Shown piece after piece: positions 1-7,649 of a stretch of 29,496 nucleotides of DNA (position 1 is the stretch's first letter; each line of letters begins with the position of its first letter). A program made the position numbers and the translations under genes. The notes under the pieces were generated by a model. That model saw nothing but the letters and a program-made list of their open reading frames with translations. It had not been told where the DNA came from and ran no database searches. The stretch comes from Elusimicrobiota bacterium (GTDB lineage: Bacteria; Elusimicrobiota; Elusimicrobia; UBA1565). Location: the NCBI GenBank assembly GCA_003450735.1, contig DMEZ01000068.1, positions 1,396-30,891 on the forward strand, read 5' to 3'.

Positions 1-1
1 C

Positions 2-1225
2 TTCGTCGCCAACCTGGGCCACGGGGTCGCGGAAGTCGCCGACGCCATGGCCGAGCAGGCCCGCAAGATCGGCTACCTCAACGGGACGGCCTTCACCCAT
101 GAGCCCGTCGAGCAGCTCGCCGCCGAACTGGCCTCCCTCTGCCCGGGCGGCCTCCAGTACTCCTATTTCCTCGGCAGCGGCTCGGAGGCGGTCGAGGCCG
201 CCTTGAAGCTCGCCCGGCAGTACTGGGTCGAGGCCGGCCAGCCCTCCAAGCACAAGATCCTGGCCCTCACCCCGGCCTACCACGGCAACACCCTGCTCGC
301 CCTCTCGGCCTCCGCCCGCGAGCACTACAAGACCTACTACCGCGAGTGGCTCGTGCGCGTGCCGCACGTCCCCGCGCCCTACGCCTACCACTGCCCCTGC
401 CGGGGCAAGAAGGACGACTGCCCGGCGTGCAGCGGCTCGGCCCTCGAGCAGGTGATCCTGAAGGAGGGCCCGGAGACGGTCGCGGCCTTCATCGCCGAAC
501 CCGTCGGCGGCTCCTCCACCGGCGCCACGGTGCCGCGCCCGGACTACTTCAAGCGCATCCGGGAGATCTGCGACCGCCACCAGGTGCTCTGGATCGCCGA
601 CGAAGTCCTCTGCGGCGCGGGCCGCACCGGCACCTGGTCGGCTCAGGAGCCCTATGGGGTGAGCGCGGACATCATGACCCTCGGCAAGGGCCTCGGCGGC
701 GGCTGCGCCCCGATCTCCGCCGTCGTCTCCACCCGCCGGATCCTCGACGTCATCGCCAAGAACTCCGGGGCCTTCCTGCACGCCCAGACCATGTCGCACC
801 ACCCCGTGCTCTGCGCGGCCGGGCTGGCCACCGTGCGCTACCTCAAAAAGCACCGCCTGATCGAGCGCTGCGCCGACATGGGCGCCGTCTTCCACCGGCG
901 CCTCGCCGCCCTGCTCGACCTGCCGCACGTCGGCGACGTGCGCGGGCGAGGCCTGCTCGCGGGCGTGGAGTTCGTGGAGGACAAGGGCACCCGGCGCCCC
1001 TTCCCCCGCAAGCTCAGATTCGCCGAGACCTTCACCGAGGAAGCCCTGAAGGCCGGCCTCGTCGTCTGGCCGAACACCGGCCAGGCCGACGGGGAGAACG
1101 GCGACCTCGCGATGCTCGCCCCGCCCTTCATCATCACCGAGGAGCAGATCGGCGAGCTCTGCGCCCTTTTCAAGACCGCCCTCGAAGCGGCCCTCAAGAA
1201 GCTGAAGACCGGATCCCGGAGCTGA
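2..1225 (+). CDS. Class III PLP-dependent aminotransferase, 5' end cut by window
   Basis: Fold-type I, class III (omega) aminotransferase. It should move an amino group from an amine or omega-amino acid to a 2-oxo acid in the cytoplasm. The frame is already open at base 2 (FVANLGHG...), so the ATG at 47 is internal and roughly 40-50 N-terminal residues are missing. Visible landmarks are the SGSEAVEAALK phosphate-binding stretch, the ADEVLCGAGRTG motif whose Asp contacts the PLP ring nitrogen, and GKGLGGG with the Schiff-base lysine encoded at 686-688. A four-cysteine cluster (CPC, six residues, CPAC) lies at about 393-435. The stop is five bases before the next aminotransferase, which is only distantly similar, so this is not a simple tandem duplication. 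The substrate cannot be read from sequence; proximity to a CoA-transferase suggests an omega- or beta-amino acid (inference). Confidence 0.93.
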   Translation, partial: FVANLGHGVAEVADAMAEQARKIGYLNGTAFTHEPVEQLAAELASLCPGGLQYSYFLGSGSEAVEAALKLARQYWVEAGQPSKHKILALTPAYHGNTLLALSASAREHYKTYYREWLVRVPHVPAPYAYHCPCRGKKDDCPACSGSALEQVILKEGPETVAAFIAEPVGGSSTGATVPRPDYFKRIREICDRHQVLWIADEVLCGAGRTGTWSAQEPYGVSADIMTLGKGLGGGCAPISAVVSTRRILDVIAKNSGAFLHAQTMSHHPVLCAAGLATVRYLKKHRLIERCADMGAVFHRRLAALLDLPHVGDVRGRGLLAGVEFVEDKGTRRPFPRKLRFAETFTEEALKAGLVVWPNTGQADGENGDLAMLAPPFIITEEQIGELCALFKTALEAALKKLKTGSRS

Positions 1226-1229
1226 ACCC

Positions 1230-2579
1230 ATGAGAACCCACGCCGTCGAAGCCGAGCTGGACTACCCGAAGATCGTCGTGCCGCCTCCGGGCCCCAAGGC
1301 CCGCGAGGTCATCAAGCGCGACAAGCGCTGGACCTCGACCTCCTACATCAAGGAGTACCCGCTGGTCGTCTCGCACGGCAAGGGCCCCTGGGTCGCCGAC
1401 ATCGACGGCAACCGCTACCTGGACTTCATGGCCGGCATCGCGGTGGCCTCGACGGGCTACTCGCACCCCAAGGTCGTGAGGGCGATCCAGGAGTCGGCTT
1501 CGCGCTTCCTCCACATCTGCGGGACGGACTTCTACTTCGAGGGCTTCGCCGAGCTGGCCGAGCGCCTCGCGCGCCTGGCTCCCGGCCAATCCAAGAAGCG
1601 GACGTTCCTGACCAACTCGGGGGCCGAGGCCATCGACGGCGCCATCAAGCTGGTGCGCCAGAGCACCGGCCGCCCGGGCCTGATCTCCTTCAACGGCGCC
1701 TTCCATGGCCGCACCTACGGCGCCATGAGCCTGACCTCGAGCAAGGCCAAACAGAAGGCCGGCTTCGGCCCGCTGCTGCCCTGCGTCCACCACATGCCCT
1801 TCGGCTACTGCTACCGCTGCGCCTACGGCCTCACCCACCCTGCCTGCAGACTGCGCTGCGTCAGCGAGATCGAGGACGGCCTCTTCCGCCGGGACCTCTC
1901 GCCCAAGGAGGTCGCGGCCATCTTCGTCGAGCCCATCCAGGGGGAGGGCGGCTACATCCTGCCCCCGCCCGGCTACCTGAAGGCCTTGCGCGAGCTCTGC
2001 GACCGCAACGGCATCCTGCTCGTCTTCGACGAGGTGCAGAGCGGCATCGGGCGCACGGGGAAGATGTTCGCGGCCGAGCTCTACGGCGTCGAGCCGGACG
2101 TGCTCTGCGTGGGAAAGGGCATCGCCTCGGGCATGCCGCTGGGCGCCATCGTCGCCAAGGAGAGCATCATGAAGTGGGATGTCGGCTCCCACGGCTCGAC
2201 CTACGGCGGCAACCCGGTCTGCTGCGCGGCCGCCCTGGCGACCCTCGACGTCGTCGAGAACGAGCTGCTGGGCCACGTGCGCAAGACCGGCGAGGCGCTC
2301 CTCTTGGGCCTCAAGCGCCTGCAGAGCAAGCACGAGTGCATCGGCGACGTGCGCGGCGTCGGGTTCATGGTGGGCGTCGAGTTCGTCAAGGACCGCGAGA
2401 GCCGCGCGCCGGCCCAGAGCCTGGTGCACGAGCTCACCCAGCGCGCCTTCCGCAAGGGCCTGCTCCTCCTCTCCTGCGGGCAGAGCGTCATCCGCATCGC
2501 CCCGCCCCTCGTCCTAACGGAGAAGGACATCGAGACGGGCCTGCAGGTCCTCGACGAGTGCCTCACGGAGCTGACCTAG
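1230..2579 (+). CDS. Class III aminotransferase, acetylornithine/archaeal-racemase-like
   Basis: Full-length (449 aa) class III PLP enzyme. The N-terminal PGPKAREVI, the YLDFMAGIAV block and the FLHICGTDFY segment resemble, from memory, the archaeal-type acetylornithine aminotransferase family. That family includes Thermococcales enzymes acting as ornithine aminotransferases or broad-range amino acid racemases, so racemase activity is a real alternative to transamination. Catalytic features are DEV at 267-269, the PLP lysine K296 (VGKGIASG), and TYGGNPVCCAAA near the second subunit's phosphate site. Four cysteines (194, 197, 206, 210) form CxxCx8Cx3C. The ATG at 1230 has CGGAG just upstream. 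The gene is five bases after the previous one, and its TAG overlaps the next start, so co-translation is expected. Confidence 0.93.
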   Translation: MRTHAVEAELDYPKIVVPPPGPKAREVIKRDKRWTSTSYIKEYPLVVSHGKGPWVADIDGNRYLDFMAGIAVASTGYSHPKVVRAIQESASRFLHICGTDFYFEGFAELAERLARLAPGQSKKRTFLTNSGAEAIDGAIKLVRQSTGRPGLISFNGAFHGRTYGAMSLTSSKAKQKAGFGPLLPCVHHMPFGYCYRCAYGLTHPACRLRCVSEIEDGLFRRDLSPKEVAAIFVEPIQGEGGYILPPPGYLKALRELCDRNGILLVFDEVQSGIGRTGKMFAAELYGVEPDVLCVGKGIASGMPLGAIVAKESIMKWDVGSHGSTYGGNPVCCAAALATLDVVENELLGHVRKTGEALLLGLKRLQSKHECIGDVRGVGFMVGVEFVKDRESRAPAQSLVHELTQRAFRKGLLLLSCGQSVIRIAPPLVLTEKDIETGLQVLDECLTELT

Positions 2580-3487
2580 TGAAGAGCAAGGTCCTGACGA
2601 TGAGGGAGGCGGTGTCCTCCCTGGTGCACGACGGCGACACGGTGGTCATCGAGGGCTTCACCCACCTCATCTGCTTCGCGGCGGGCCACGAGATCATCCG
2701 GCAGAAGAGGCGGGACCTGACCCTCTGCCGCCTGACCCCCGACCTCATCTACGACCAGATGATCGGCGCCGGCTGCGCCCGGAAGCTGGTCTTCTCCTGG
2801 GCCGGCAACCCCGGAGTGGGCTCCCTGCACTCCTTCCGCCGCATCCTGGAAGGGAAGACCGCCGGCAAGCTCGAGATCGAGGAGTACTCCCACTTCGGCA
2901 TGGTGGCCCGCTTCAGCGCGGGGGCCGCGCGCCTGCCCTTCTGGCCGATGCGCAACTACAAGGGCACCGACCTGCCCGAGGCCAACCCCCTCATCCGCAC
3001 GGTGCGCTGCCCCTACACGGGCGAGGACCTCGCGACGGTGCCGGCCTTGAATCCGGACGTGACCATCGTCCACGCCCAGCGGGCGGACCAGGACGGCAAC
3101 ACCCAGATCTGGGGCCTGCTGGGCGTGCAGAAGGAGGCGGCCTTCGCCTCCAAGCGCGTCATCGTGGTGGTCGAGGAGCTCGTCGACGAGAAGGTGGTGC
3201 GCTCCGACCCAAACCGCACCCTCATCCCGGGCTTCATCGTGGACGCCGTGGTCGTCGAGCCCTGGGGCGCGCACCCCTCCTACGCGCAGGGCTACTACGA
3301 CCGCGACAACGACTTCTACGTGGCCTGGGAGGACATCTCCAAGGACCCCGTCAAGTTCCAGACCTACCTCGACGAGTACGTCTTCGGCGTCCCCGACCGC
3401 AAAGCCTACATGGCCAAGAGCAAGGGCCTCGCCGAACGCCTCAACGCGAAGGACAAGGTCTGCCAGGGAGTGAACTATGGCTTCTGA
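2579..3487 (+). CDS. Family I CoA-transferase, alpha subunit (glutaconate CoA-transferase-like)
   Basis: Subunit A of a heteromeric family I CoA-transferase, which moves CoA between carboxylic acids. It has 302 residues. The N-terminal DGDTVVIEGFTH, the NPGVGSLHSFRR segment and PFWPMRNYKGTDL match, from memory, the GctA/IpdA-like branch seen in many bacteria and archaea. The start chosen is GTG 2579, which overlaps the preceding TAG by one base and has GGAG at 2567-2570; ATG 2600 is a weaker alternative. The end overlaps subunit B by 11 bases, typical for this obligate pair. Together with the two aminotransferases upstream it suggests a route from amino acid to oxo acid to acyl-CoA. The acid used is unknown; 3-oxo or dicarboxylic acids are plausible. 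Confidence 0.92.
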   Translation: MKSKVLTMREAVSSLVHDGDTVVIEGFTHLICFAAGHEIIRQKRRDLTLCRLTPDLIYDQMIGAGCARKLVFSWAGNPGVGSLHSFRRILEGKTAGKLEIEEYSHFGMVARFSAGAARLPFWPMRNYKGTDLPEANPLIRTVRCPYTGEDLATVPALNPDVTIVHAQRADQDGNTQIWGLLGVQKEAAFASKRVIVVVEELVDEKVVRSDPNRTLIPGFIVDAVVVEPWGAHPSYAQGYYDRDNDFYVAWEDISKDPVKFQTYLDEYVFGVPDRKAYMAKSKGLAERLNAKDKVCQGVNYGF

Positions 3488-4253
3488 GGCCGCCGCCTAC
3501 ACGCTTGGGGAGATGATGGCCTGCGTGGCCGCGCGCGAGCTCAAGGACGGCGAGGTGGTGTTCGTCGGCATCGGCCTGCCCAACCTCGCCTGCAACCTGG
3601 CCCGCGCGACCCACGCCCCGAACCTCGTGCTCATCTACGAGTCCGGCGCGGTGGGCGCGGTGCCGGAGCGCCTGCCCGTCTCCATCGGCGACCCGGCCCT
3701 CGTGACGGGCTCCTTGATGGTCTGCGGCATGGCCGACGTGTTCCAGTCCTTGCTCCAGAACGGGAAGATCCAGGTCGGCTTCCTCGGCGGAGCCCAGATC
3801 GACAAGTACGGCAACATCAACACGACCGTGGTGGGCCCCTACGCCAAACCGAAGGTCCGCCTCCCGGGCAGCGGGGGGGCCTCCGAGATCGCGGTCCACG
3901 CCCAGCGCGTCCTCATCATCAGCAAGCTCAACCCCCGCGCCTTCCCGGAGAAGGTGGACTTCATCACGAGCCCAGGGCAGTTCAGCAAGGGCAAGTCCCG
4001 CAAGCAGTGGGGCATGCCCGGCGCGGGCCCCCTCAAGGTCATCACCGATAAGGGCATCCTCGAGGCCGACGAGAGCGGCGAGATGGTCCTCACCGCCCTC
4101 TACCCCGGCATCGGCGTCGACGAGGTGAAGAAGGGCGTGGGCTGGGCGCTGAAGGTCCGCGAGCCCCTCGCCTCGGTCGAACCGCCGGGCGCCAAGGAGC
4201 TCGCGCTCCTGCGCGAGGTCCTCGACCCCCAGAAGCTCTTCCTCAAAGGCTGA
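3477..4253 (+). CDS. Family I CoA-transferase, beta subunit
   Basis: Subunit B partner of the preceding gene (258 aa). The segment LIYESGAVGA holds the glutamate expected to form the glutamyl-CoA thioester in family I enzymes, so the heteromer looks catalytically competent. GIGLPNLACNLAR near the N terminus and FLGGAQIDKYGNINTT in the middle are further family hallmarks. The ATG at 3477 lies inside the end of subunit A (11-base overlap), and its TGA overlaps the ATG of the next gene by one base. The family contains glutaconate, 3-oxoacid, 3-oxoadipate and IpdAB-type members; sequence inspection alone does not separate them. Confidence 0.92.
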   Translation: MASEAAAYTLGEMMACVAARELKDGEVVFVGIGLPNLACNLARATHAPNLVLIYESGAVGAVPERLPVSIGDPALVTGSLMVCGMADVFQSLLQNGKIQVGFLGGAQIDKYGNINTTVVGPYAKPKVRLPGSGGASEIAVHAQRVLIISKLNPRAFPEKVDFITSPGQFSKGKSRKQWGMPGAGPLKVITDKGILEADESGEMVLTALYPGIGVDEVKKGVGWALKVREPLASVEPPGAKELALLREVLDPQKLFLKG

Positions 4254-4927
4254 TGCGCCCGCTCCTCGCCGCCGCCCTCCTGTCCGCCAGCCCCGCCTGG
4301 GCCCAGCAGCCCATCTCGGACATCCGCGTGGTGATCGCCACCGCCGCGGTCTCCTCCCTGGAGTGCTCGGGCCGCCCCTTCGAGATGGAGTGGACGAAGA
4401 CCGTGGGCCGGAGCTTCAAGTACATGGGCCGGAGCATGATCTCGGAGGGCCTCGACCCCCGCCCCCTCATCGGCGGCCTGCTCGCGGTCATCATCATGAC
4501 CCCCATGATCGCGCTCGCCGTGCCGGCCGACCTCGCCGCGGCCCCCTTCCGCCGGCAATGCTCGTTCGATTTCCAGGCCCAGGGGCACCTCGCCCGCTGG
4601 GCGGGGCAGGCGAGCGGCGAGCAGGCGGTCGCCGCGGAGGGCCGCAACGCGCTCGATCCCGGGACCGAGGGCATCAAGGCGCCGTCCTACTACGTGAGCC
4701 TCTCGAGCACCACCACCGACGACCAGGGCCGCTTCCGCCTCTCCCTGCCGGGCCACGTGGGGCGGAGCTCCGATTTCGATCTGTCCTGGGCGGTCAAGGG
4801 ACTGCCTTCGGGCCGCATGCGCCTGAGCAAGAGCTTCGGGAGATTCGTCCTCTCGGAGCCCGAGCCCGAGTTCGGCGCCACCGTCGACACGCTCGAACCC
4901 ATCGAGATCATCCCGACCACGAAGTAG
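4253..4927 (+). CDS. Secreted or membrane-anchored protein of unknown function
   Basis: I do not recognise a named family. The 224-residue protein has a Sec signal peptide (residues about 1-18, cleavage likely AWA/QQ). A second hydrophobic stretch at about 72-100 (GGLLAVIIMTPMIALAVPAD) may be a membrane segment; its pattern is loosely like the YceK lipoprotein family, but without the lipobox. The C-terminal half contains TTDDQGRFRLSLPG followed by alternating hydrophobic residues, which resembles a carboxypeptidase-regulatory-like beta sandwich. Its ATG shares a base with the CoA-transferase stop (TGATG), so it appears translationally coupled to cytoplasmic enzymes, an odd pairing. About 100 bases without a gene follow. 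Confidence 0.75.
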   Translation: MRPLLAAALLSASPAWAQQPISDIRVVIATAAVSSLECSGRPFEMEWTKTVGRSFKYMGRSMISEGLDPRPLIGGLLAVIIMTPMIALAVPADLAAAPFRRQCSFDFQAQGHLARWAGQASGEQAVAAEGRNALDPGTEGIKAPSYYVSLSSTTTDDQGRFRLSLPGHVGRSSDFDLSWAVKGLPSGRMRLSKSFGRFVLSEPEPEFGATVDTLEPIEIIPTTK

Positions 4928-4992
4928 GCCCTTGGGCCCACCCCGGCCCAGTCCCTTAGGGAGTGGCTTCCAGGGGCATCCCGGGCTTACGC

Positions 4993-4998
4993 TATCCT
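4993..4998 (+). promoter_or_regulatory. Possible -10 element for the secreted gene at 5033
   Basis: TATCCT lies 34 bases before the chosen start, giving a leader of about 27 bases that includes the GGAGG site. No convincing -35 is visible (TTCCAG at 4968 is 19 bases away). Weak call made by position and base composition. Confidence 0.3.
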
Positions 4999-5021
4999 CA
5001 ACGATGCCGCTCGATGCCCTC

Positions 5022-5028
5022 GGAGGGG
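5022..5028 (+). promoter_or_regulatory. Ribosome binding site GGAGGGG that decides the start at 5033
   Basis: GGAGG at 5022-5026 is only three bases from ATG 5030 but six from ATG 5033, so the second ATG is the better start. Confidence 0.6.
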
Positions 5029-5032
5029 AATG

Positions 5033-5650
5033 ATGAACCGACGCGCCCTGGCCGGTCTTCTTTTTTTGAGTCTGCCCATGTCCGCCCTCGCCCAGCTCAA
5101 GCTCCCGGAACTGCCGTCCTTCGGCGCGGTCATGGAGCAGCTCCCCTTCAAGACGATGGAGAGCACGCGCATCTCCATGGACATCCGCAGCGTGTTCGGC
5201 GGGCAGGAATACGACATCCGCGACTCCTTCGCGCGCATCGACCTGAACGTGCGGCCGGACGCGGGCGGGCGCTACCGCTGCTCGGGCGACGTGGACGGAC
5301 GCTACCTGACCGGCGAGATCGAGCCCTACGGGGACTCCTTCCGGCTCTGGGGCTCCGGACTGAACATCGACATGCGCAAGTACGGCAGCGACCGCTGGGA
5401 GATCTCCGGCTTCGTGGACGAGGCCGACGGCTCGAAGCACATCAGCATCGCCCTCCGCCAGCGCTGGGGCCCGGGCACCTACAGCATCTTCGAGAGCGGG
5501 CTCAGCGCCGACGTCTCGCGCTTCGGCAAGGATGCCAGCATCAGCGGGGACATGGACCCCAAGCGCTTCGGCAAGAAGTCCCTGGCCATCCTCGGGCTGT
5601 TCGTCGCGGTGCTGGAAGCCGAGGCCGACAAGCCGCAGCCTAAGCCCTAG
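5033..5650 (+). CDS. Secreted protein of unknown function, beta-rich
   Basis: No family recognised. The protein (205 aa from ATG 5033, 206 aa from ATG 5030) begins with a clear Sec signal peptide ending in SALA/QL, so it is exported and is probably periplasmic. The mature part is dominated by alternating polar and hydrophobic residues with many Gly and Asp: YDIRDSFARIDLNVRPDAGGRY, a DGRYLTGEIEPYGDSFRLWG block, and SADVSRFGKDASISGD. This suggests repeated beta hairpins, as in small beta-barrels or beta-sandwich domains. No catalytic motif is evident. It is separated from the CoA-transferase operon by about 105 bases with a possible promoter. Its end overlaps the convergent permease gene by 11 bases. 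Confidence 0.75.
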   Translation: MNRRALAGLLFLSLPMSALAQLKLPELPSFGAVMEQLPFKTMESTRISMDIRSVFGGQEYDIRDSFARIDLNVRPDAGGRYRCSGDVDGRYLTGEIEPYGDSFRLWGSGLNIDMRKYGSDRWEISGFVDEADGSKHISIALRQRWGPGTYSIFESGLSADVSRFGKDASISGDMDPKRFGKKSLAILGLFVAVLEAEADKPQPKP

Positions 5651-6914
5651 GCTTCCAGAACCGCAGGTTCCAGCGCAGGGTCAGCACCGACTCCCCCGAG
5701 AAGAGCCGGCTCGCCAGGGCCGCGAAGGCCAGGAACACGCCCGCCTGGTAGAGGATCCCCAGCCCCACCGCGCCGTACTCCTTTAGGAGGACGTGCTGGG
5801 GCGCCAGGAAGGCGTGGGTGAAGGGGATGGCCCACAGCAGCGCCCTCAGCGCGGCCGGGCTCGCCCGCGTGTCGACGAGCAGCGGCAGCAGGTAGGAGAA
5901 CATCAGCAGGAGCATCAGCGGAGTCGTGGCGGCATGGGCGCTCTTCACGTCGTCGGCCAGGATCCCCAGGACGATGGCGACCGAGAGCGCGCAGAGGATG
6001 CCCGCCATCACCGACATCGCGATGAGCGCGTAGCCGGGAAGGCTCAGCGCCAGCCCCAGCTTCGCGAGCGGGACGTACGGCGCCGAGACCGCGGCCGCCG
6101 GGGCGAGCTGCCCCGAGACGGCGCCCATGAACGAACGCATCCCGACCATGTAGGCCGCGGTGAACCCCAAGGCCACGAGCGCCGAGGCGGAGAGCTTGGC
6201 GACGACGAGCGTCCGCCGCCCGATGGGGGAGCTCAGCAGGATCTCCAGGGTCTTGTTCTCCTTCTCGGCCGCCACCGAGAGCACCACCATCTGAGCCGAG
6301 AGCAGGATCACCATGAAGATGACGACCGGGAACAGGTAGATCTGGGACTGCACGAAGAGGAGCGTCTGCGCGATGGGGACGCGCTCGAAGGCGCCTCCGA
6401 TGGCCACCGCCTCCTTCAGAACGACCGGCTCGCGCAGGAAGGGGACGTCCTTCACGGAGGCCTTCCTCTCCAGGAGGAAGAGGCTCACGCTCTCCTTGAT
6501 GGAGCGCTCCGCCCGCATGGACTGGGCCACCGAGGCGAGGGCCCGCGGCCCAAGGTCGCGGAGCACCGCCACCAGCTCGACCTCGGCGCGTTCGCCCCGT
6601 CCGATGCGCTCGCCGAATCCGGCGGGGATGACGAGGACGGCCAAGTTCCCGGGTCTCTCCGCCGCGATCGCCGCCTCCATCAGGAAGACTTCCAGCCGGG
6701 CGGCCCCGAGCCCGGCGACCACCCGGCCCGAGAGGGGCGAGTTGTCCCGATCCTGGACCAGGATCGCCTGGGAGGCGCCCAGGGGGCGCCCCTGCTTGGA
6801 GAGGATCTTCCCGATGAGGGTGAAGACGATCATCACCGCCACCATCGGGACGATCACCTGCGGGGTCGCCAGCTCCCGCACCTCCTTGCCGACGAGCAGG
6901 AAGAACTTCCTCAC
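5640..6914 (-). CDS. ABC-2 type exporter permease (NatB-like)
   Basis: Integral membrane subunit (424 aa) of an ABC-2 exporter. Layout: one N-terminal membrane helix (about 20-38), a large extracytoplasmic domain (about 40-190, beginning SQAILVQDRDNSPLSG), then five or so C-terminal helices. The AEKENKTLEILLSSPIGRR motif after the second helix is the hallmark coupling segment of the NatB/YhaP group. Its ATG overlaps the stop of the ATPase gene (ATGA), so the two are translated together. NatAB exports sodium in Bacillus, but most homologues have unknown cargo, so the substrate is left open. It converges on the secreted gene upstream with an 11-base tail overlap and no terminator hairpin. Confidence 0.9.
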   Translation of the reverse strand: MRKFFLLVGKEVRELATPQVIVPMVAVMIVFTLIGKILSKQGRPLGASQAILVQDRDNSPLSGRVVAGLGAARLEVFLMEAAIAAERPGNLAVLVIPAGFGERIGRGERAEVELVAVLRDLGPRALASVAQSMRAERSIKESVSLFLLERKASVKDVPFLREPVVLKEAVAIGGAFERVPIAQTLLFVQSQIYLFPVVIFMVILLSAQMVVLSVAAEKENKTLEILLSSPIGRRTLVVAKLSASALVALGFTAAYMVGMRSFMGAVSGQLAPAAAVSAPYVPLAKLGLALSLPGYALIAMSVMAGILCALSVAIVLGILADDVKSAHAATTPLMLLLMFSYLLPLLVDTRASPAALRALLWAIPFTHAFLAPQHVLLKEYGAVGLGILYQAGVFLAFAALASRLFSGESVLTLRWNLRFWKPRA

Positions 6915-7630
6915 CGGGCGATCCGAACGAAGACTTCCTCGAGGTTCGCGGCCGAGTGCCGCCGCTTGAGCCCGGCGGCCGTGTCGCAGTCGAGGATCCG
7001 CCCGCCCGCCAGGATGGCCACGCGGTCGGAGAGGAACTCGACCTCGAGCATGTTGTGGCTCGAGACCAAGAACGACATCCCCCCGGCCGCCAGGGCGCGC
7101 ACCAGCCCGCGGACCTCGACGGCGTTGAGCACGTCCAGGCCGCTGGTGGGTTCGTCGAGGATGGCGAGACGGGGGCGGGCCATGACGGTGCGCGCGAGCA
7201 GGAGCTTGCGGGTCATCCCCTTGCTGTAGGTCTTGATGCGGTCCTCCAGCCGGGGGCCGAGGCCGCTAAGGCGCGCGGCCTCCTCCACGCAGGCCTTGGC
7301 CCGGTCTCCGTCGTCGACGAAGATGCCCGCCATGAAGCGGAGGTACTGCAGCCCGGTGAGGTGGCGGTAGGCCCCGGCCTCCTCCGGAAGGTAGCTCAGC
7401 AGCGAGCGGGCCTTCGCGGCGTCGCGGCGCAGGTCGAGGCCGAACACCTCCAGCGTCCCGCTCGAGGCCTCGAGGATGGTCGCGCAAATCTTGAGGGTCG
7501 TGGACTTGCCCGCCCCGTTGGGGCCCACGAGGGCGAAGACCTCGCCCTCCGAGACTTCGAAGCCGATCCCCTTCACCGCCTCGAGGTCCCCGTAGCGCTT
7601 GACGAGGTCGACGACCCGGAGCGCCTTCAT
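6911..7630 (-). CDS. ABC exporter ATP-binding subunit (NatA-like)
   Basis: Cytoplasmic ATPase (239 aa) that drives the adjacent ABC-2 permease. Walker A GPNGAGKST is at residues 36-44; the signature is the SKGMTRK variant instead of LSGGQ, as is usual in NatA/CcmA-like exporters; Walker B LAILDEP and the SSHNMLE switch histidine follow. The position of the gene, four bases overlapping the permease, supports a two-gene transporter with homodimeric subunits. It starts 19 bases after the lytic transglycosylase stop, so it may be read from the bioY promoter. The cargo is unknown. Confidence 0.93.
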   Translation of the reverse strand: MKALRVVDLVKRYGDLEAVKGIGFEVSEGEVFALVGPNGAGKSTTLKICATILEASSGTLEVFGLDLRRDAAKARSLLSYLPEEAGAYRHLTGLQYLRFMAGIFVDDGDRAKACVEEAARLSGLGPRLEDRIKTYSKGMTRKLLLARTVMARPRLAILDEPTSGLDVLNAVEVRGLVRALAAGGMSFLVSSHNMLEVEFLSDRVAILAGGRILDCDTAAGLKRRHSAANLEEVFVRIAR

Positions 7631-7649
7631 CCTTCAGTTCTCCGTGCTC

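Noticed and set aside
4100..5440. Long minus-strand open frame over the CoA-transferase end and the two secreted genes
   Set aside because: The translation is low-complexity Arg/Gly/Ala/His text with no motif, and lies opposite genes with signal peptides. Long antisense frames are expected at this GC content.
5793..7229. Plus-strand 478-residue open frame opposite the NatAB genes
   Set aside because: Shadow of two well-recognised ABC transporter genes on the minus strand; composition is charged and repetitive.
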